From: Kryptolebias marmoratus
Taxonomy: Eukaryota > Chordata > Actinopteri > Cyprinodontiformes > Rivulidae
Reading direction: 5' to 3'
NCBI RefSeq assembly: GCF_001649575.2
Contig: NC_051445.1
Coordinates: forward strand, 7,152,866-7,216,865
DNA: 64,000 nucleotides
The position numbers and the translations under genes were made by a program. Positions 63,672 through 64,000 of this stretch are shown here, in pieces; the first letter of the stretch is position 1; each line of letters starts with the position of its first letter. The notes beneath the pieces were generated by a model that had not been told where the DNA came from, made no database searches, and saw nothing but the letters and a program-made list of their open reading frames with translations.

Positions 63672-64000
63672 TGAATCACATGCCGGCTCAGACGTCGCCC
63701 GGCCAAACAAGGTCTGCGTCAGGTGCTGGGGAACCAGAGCACCCTGATCAAAAATGGGCTACTGGAACAAGAAGGAGGAAATGGATGAGAGGTGAAAACA
63801 TGGATCTGTTGGAATGCTACTACTCAAGTAACCCTAGTCAGAGAGGTTATATGCAAAGAATGCTGGAAGAATGGTTACTTCGACATCCCCAGTCAACCCT
63901 GACTGCCAAACAACTAGTAGCTCAATGTTCCAATATCCACAAACGGCAACTACTATCACAACTTGAGATTGACGAGGTGCAACACAAATGCTATGGCAAG
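63672..64000 (+). mobile_element. Non-LTR retrotransposon, 5' part of ORF, runs off the edge
   Basis: From about 63748 the plus strand is open to the window end. It encodes QKWATGTRRRKWMRGENMDL, then LECYYSSNPSQRGYMQRML, LTAKQLVAQCSNIHKRQLLS and QLEIDEVQHKCYGK. This is the N-terminal region known in reverse-transcriptase proteins of fish and invertebrate LINEs (Arg-rich start, Glu-Cys-Tyr-Tyr, then Gln/Ile-Lys-rich helices). The upstream part, CGGCTCAGACGTCGCCCGGC, fits its leader. The clade is uncertain. Confidence 0.75.

Noticed and set aside
63518..63706. Ile/Tyr-repeat protein near the right edge
   Set aside because: Translation of the interrupted (TA)n tract.

Overview
This is vertebrate, specifically teleost fish, nuclear DNA. 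Protein-coding sequence is split by GT-AG introns, the exons sit in AT-rich intergenic DNA, and much of the rest is fish-type transposon debris: Tc1-like and hAT-like elements, SINE and LINE tails, long (TA)n and (GT)n tracts and two assembly gaps. Gene order matches the human 1p34.3 block OSCP1 - MRPS15 - CSF3R, which in human is followed by GRIK3. A percomorph such as a killifish is likely, but I cannot fix the species.

Layout. All five genes are on the minus strand. OSCP1 (<1-4612) lacks only its last C-terminal codons, which lie off the left edge. A three-coding-exon PLAC8-family gene (6623-7281) sits between OSCP1 and MRPS15 (9584-15166, eight exons, 255 aa). CSF3R follows (17948-23997, fifteen coding exons, 836 aa). 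A small three-exon gene I do not recognise (33513-34562) encodes a 274 aa predicted secreted protein. The 30 kb to its right holds no gene I can support. It contains decayed repeats, several less AT-rich blocks that may be conserved non-coding elements, and at the right edge the start of a non-LTR retrotransposon ORF. I saw no GRIK3 exon.

Functionally the genes are a syntenic set, not a pathway: a cilium- or transport-associated protein (OSCP1), a cysteine-rich PLAC8 protein, a small-subunit mitoribosomal protein (uS15m), the G-CSF receptor of granulocyte development, and an orphan secreted protein.

The most useful oddities are these: a 20-bp tandem duplication that copies the splice donor of OSCP1 exon 5; a dispersed repeat found six times, always in the same orientation and three times as a head-to-tail dimer; a 30-bp-arm hairpin at 60761-60827; a templated-insertion scar at 46027-46089; a CSF3R tail with no YxxQ motif; and the orphan secreted gene. 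Exon boundaries were read by hand from splice signals, reading-frame continuity and recalled family sequences. No alignment or database search was run.
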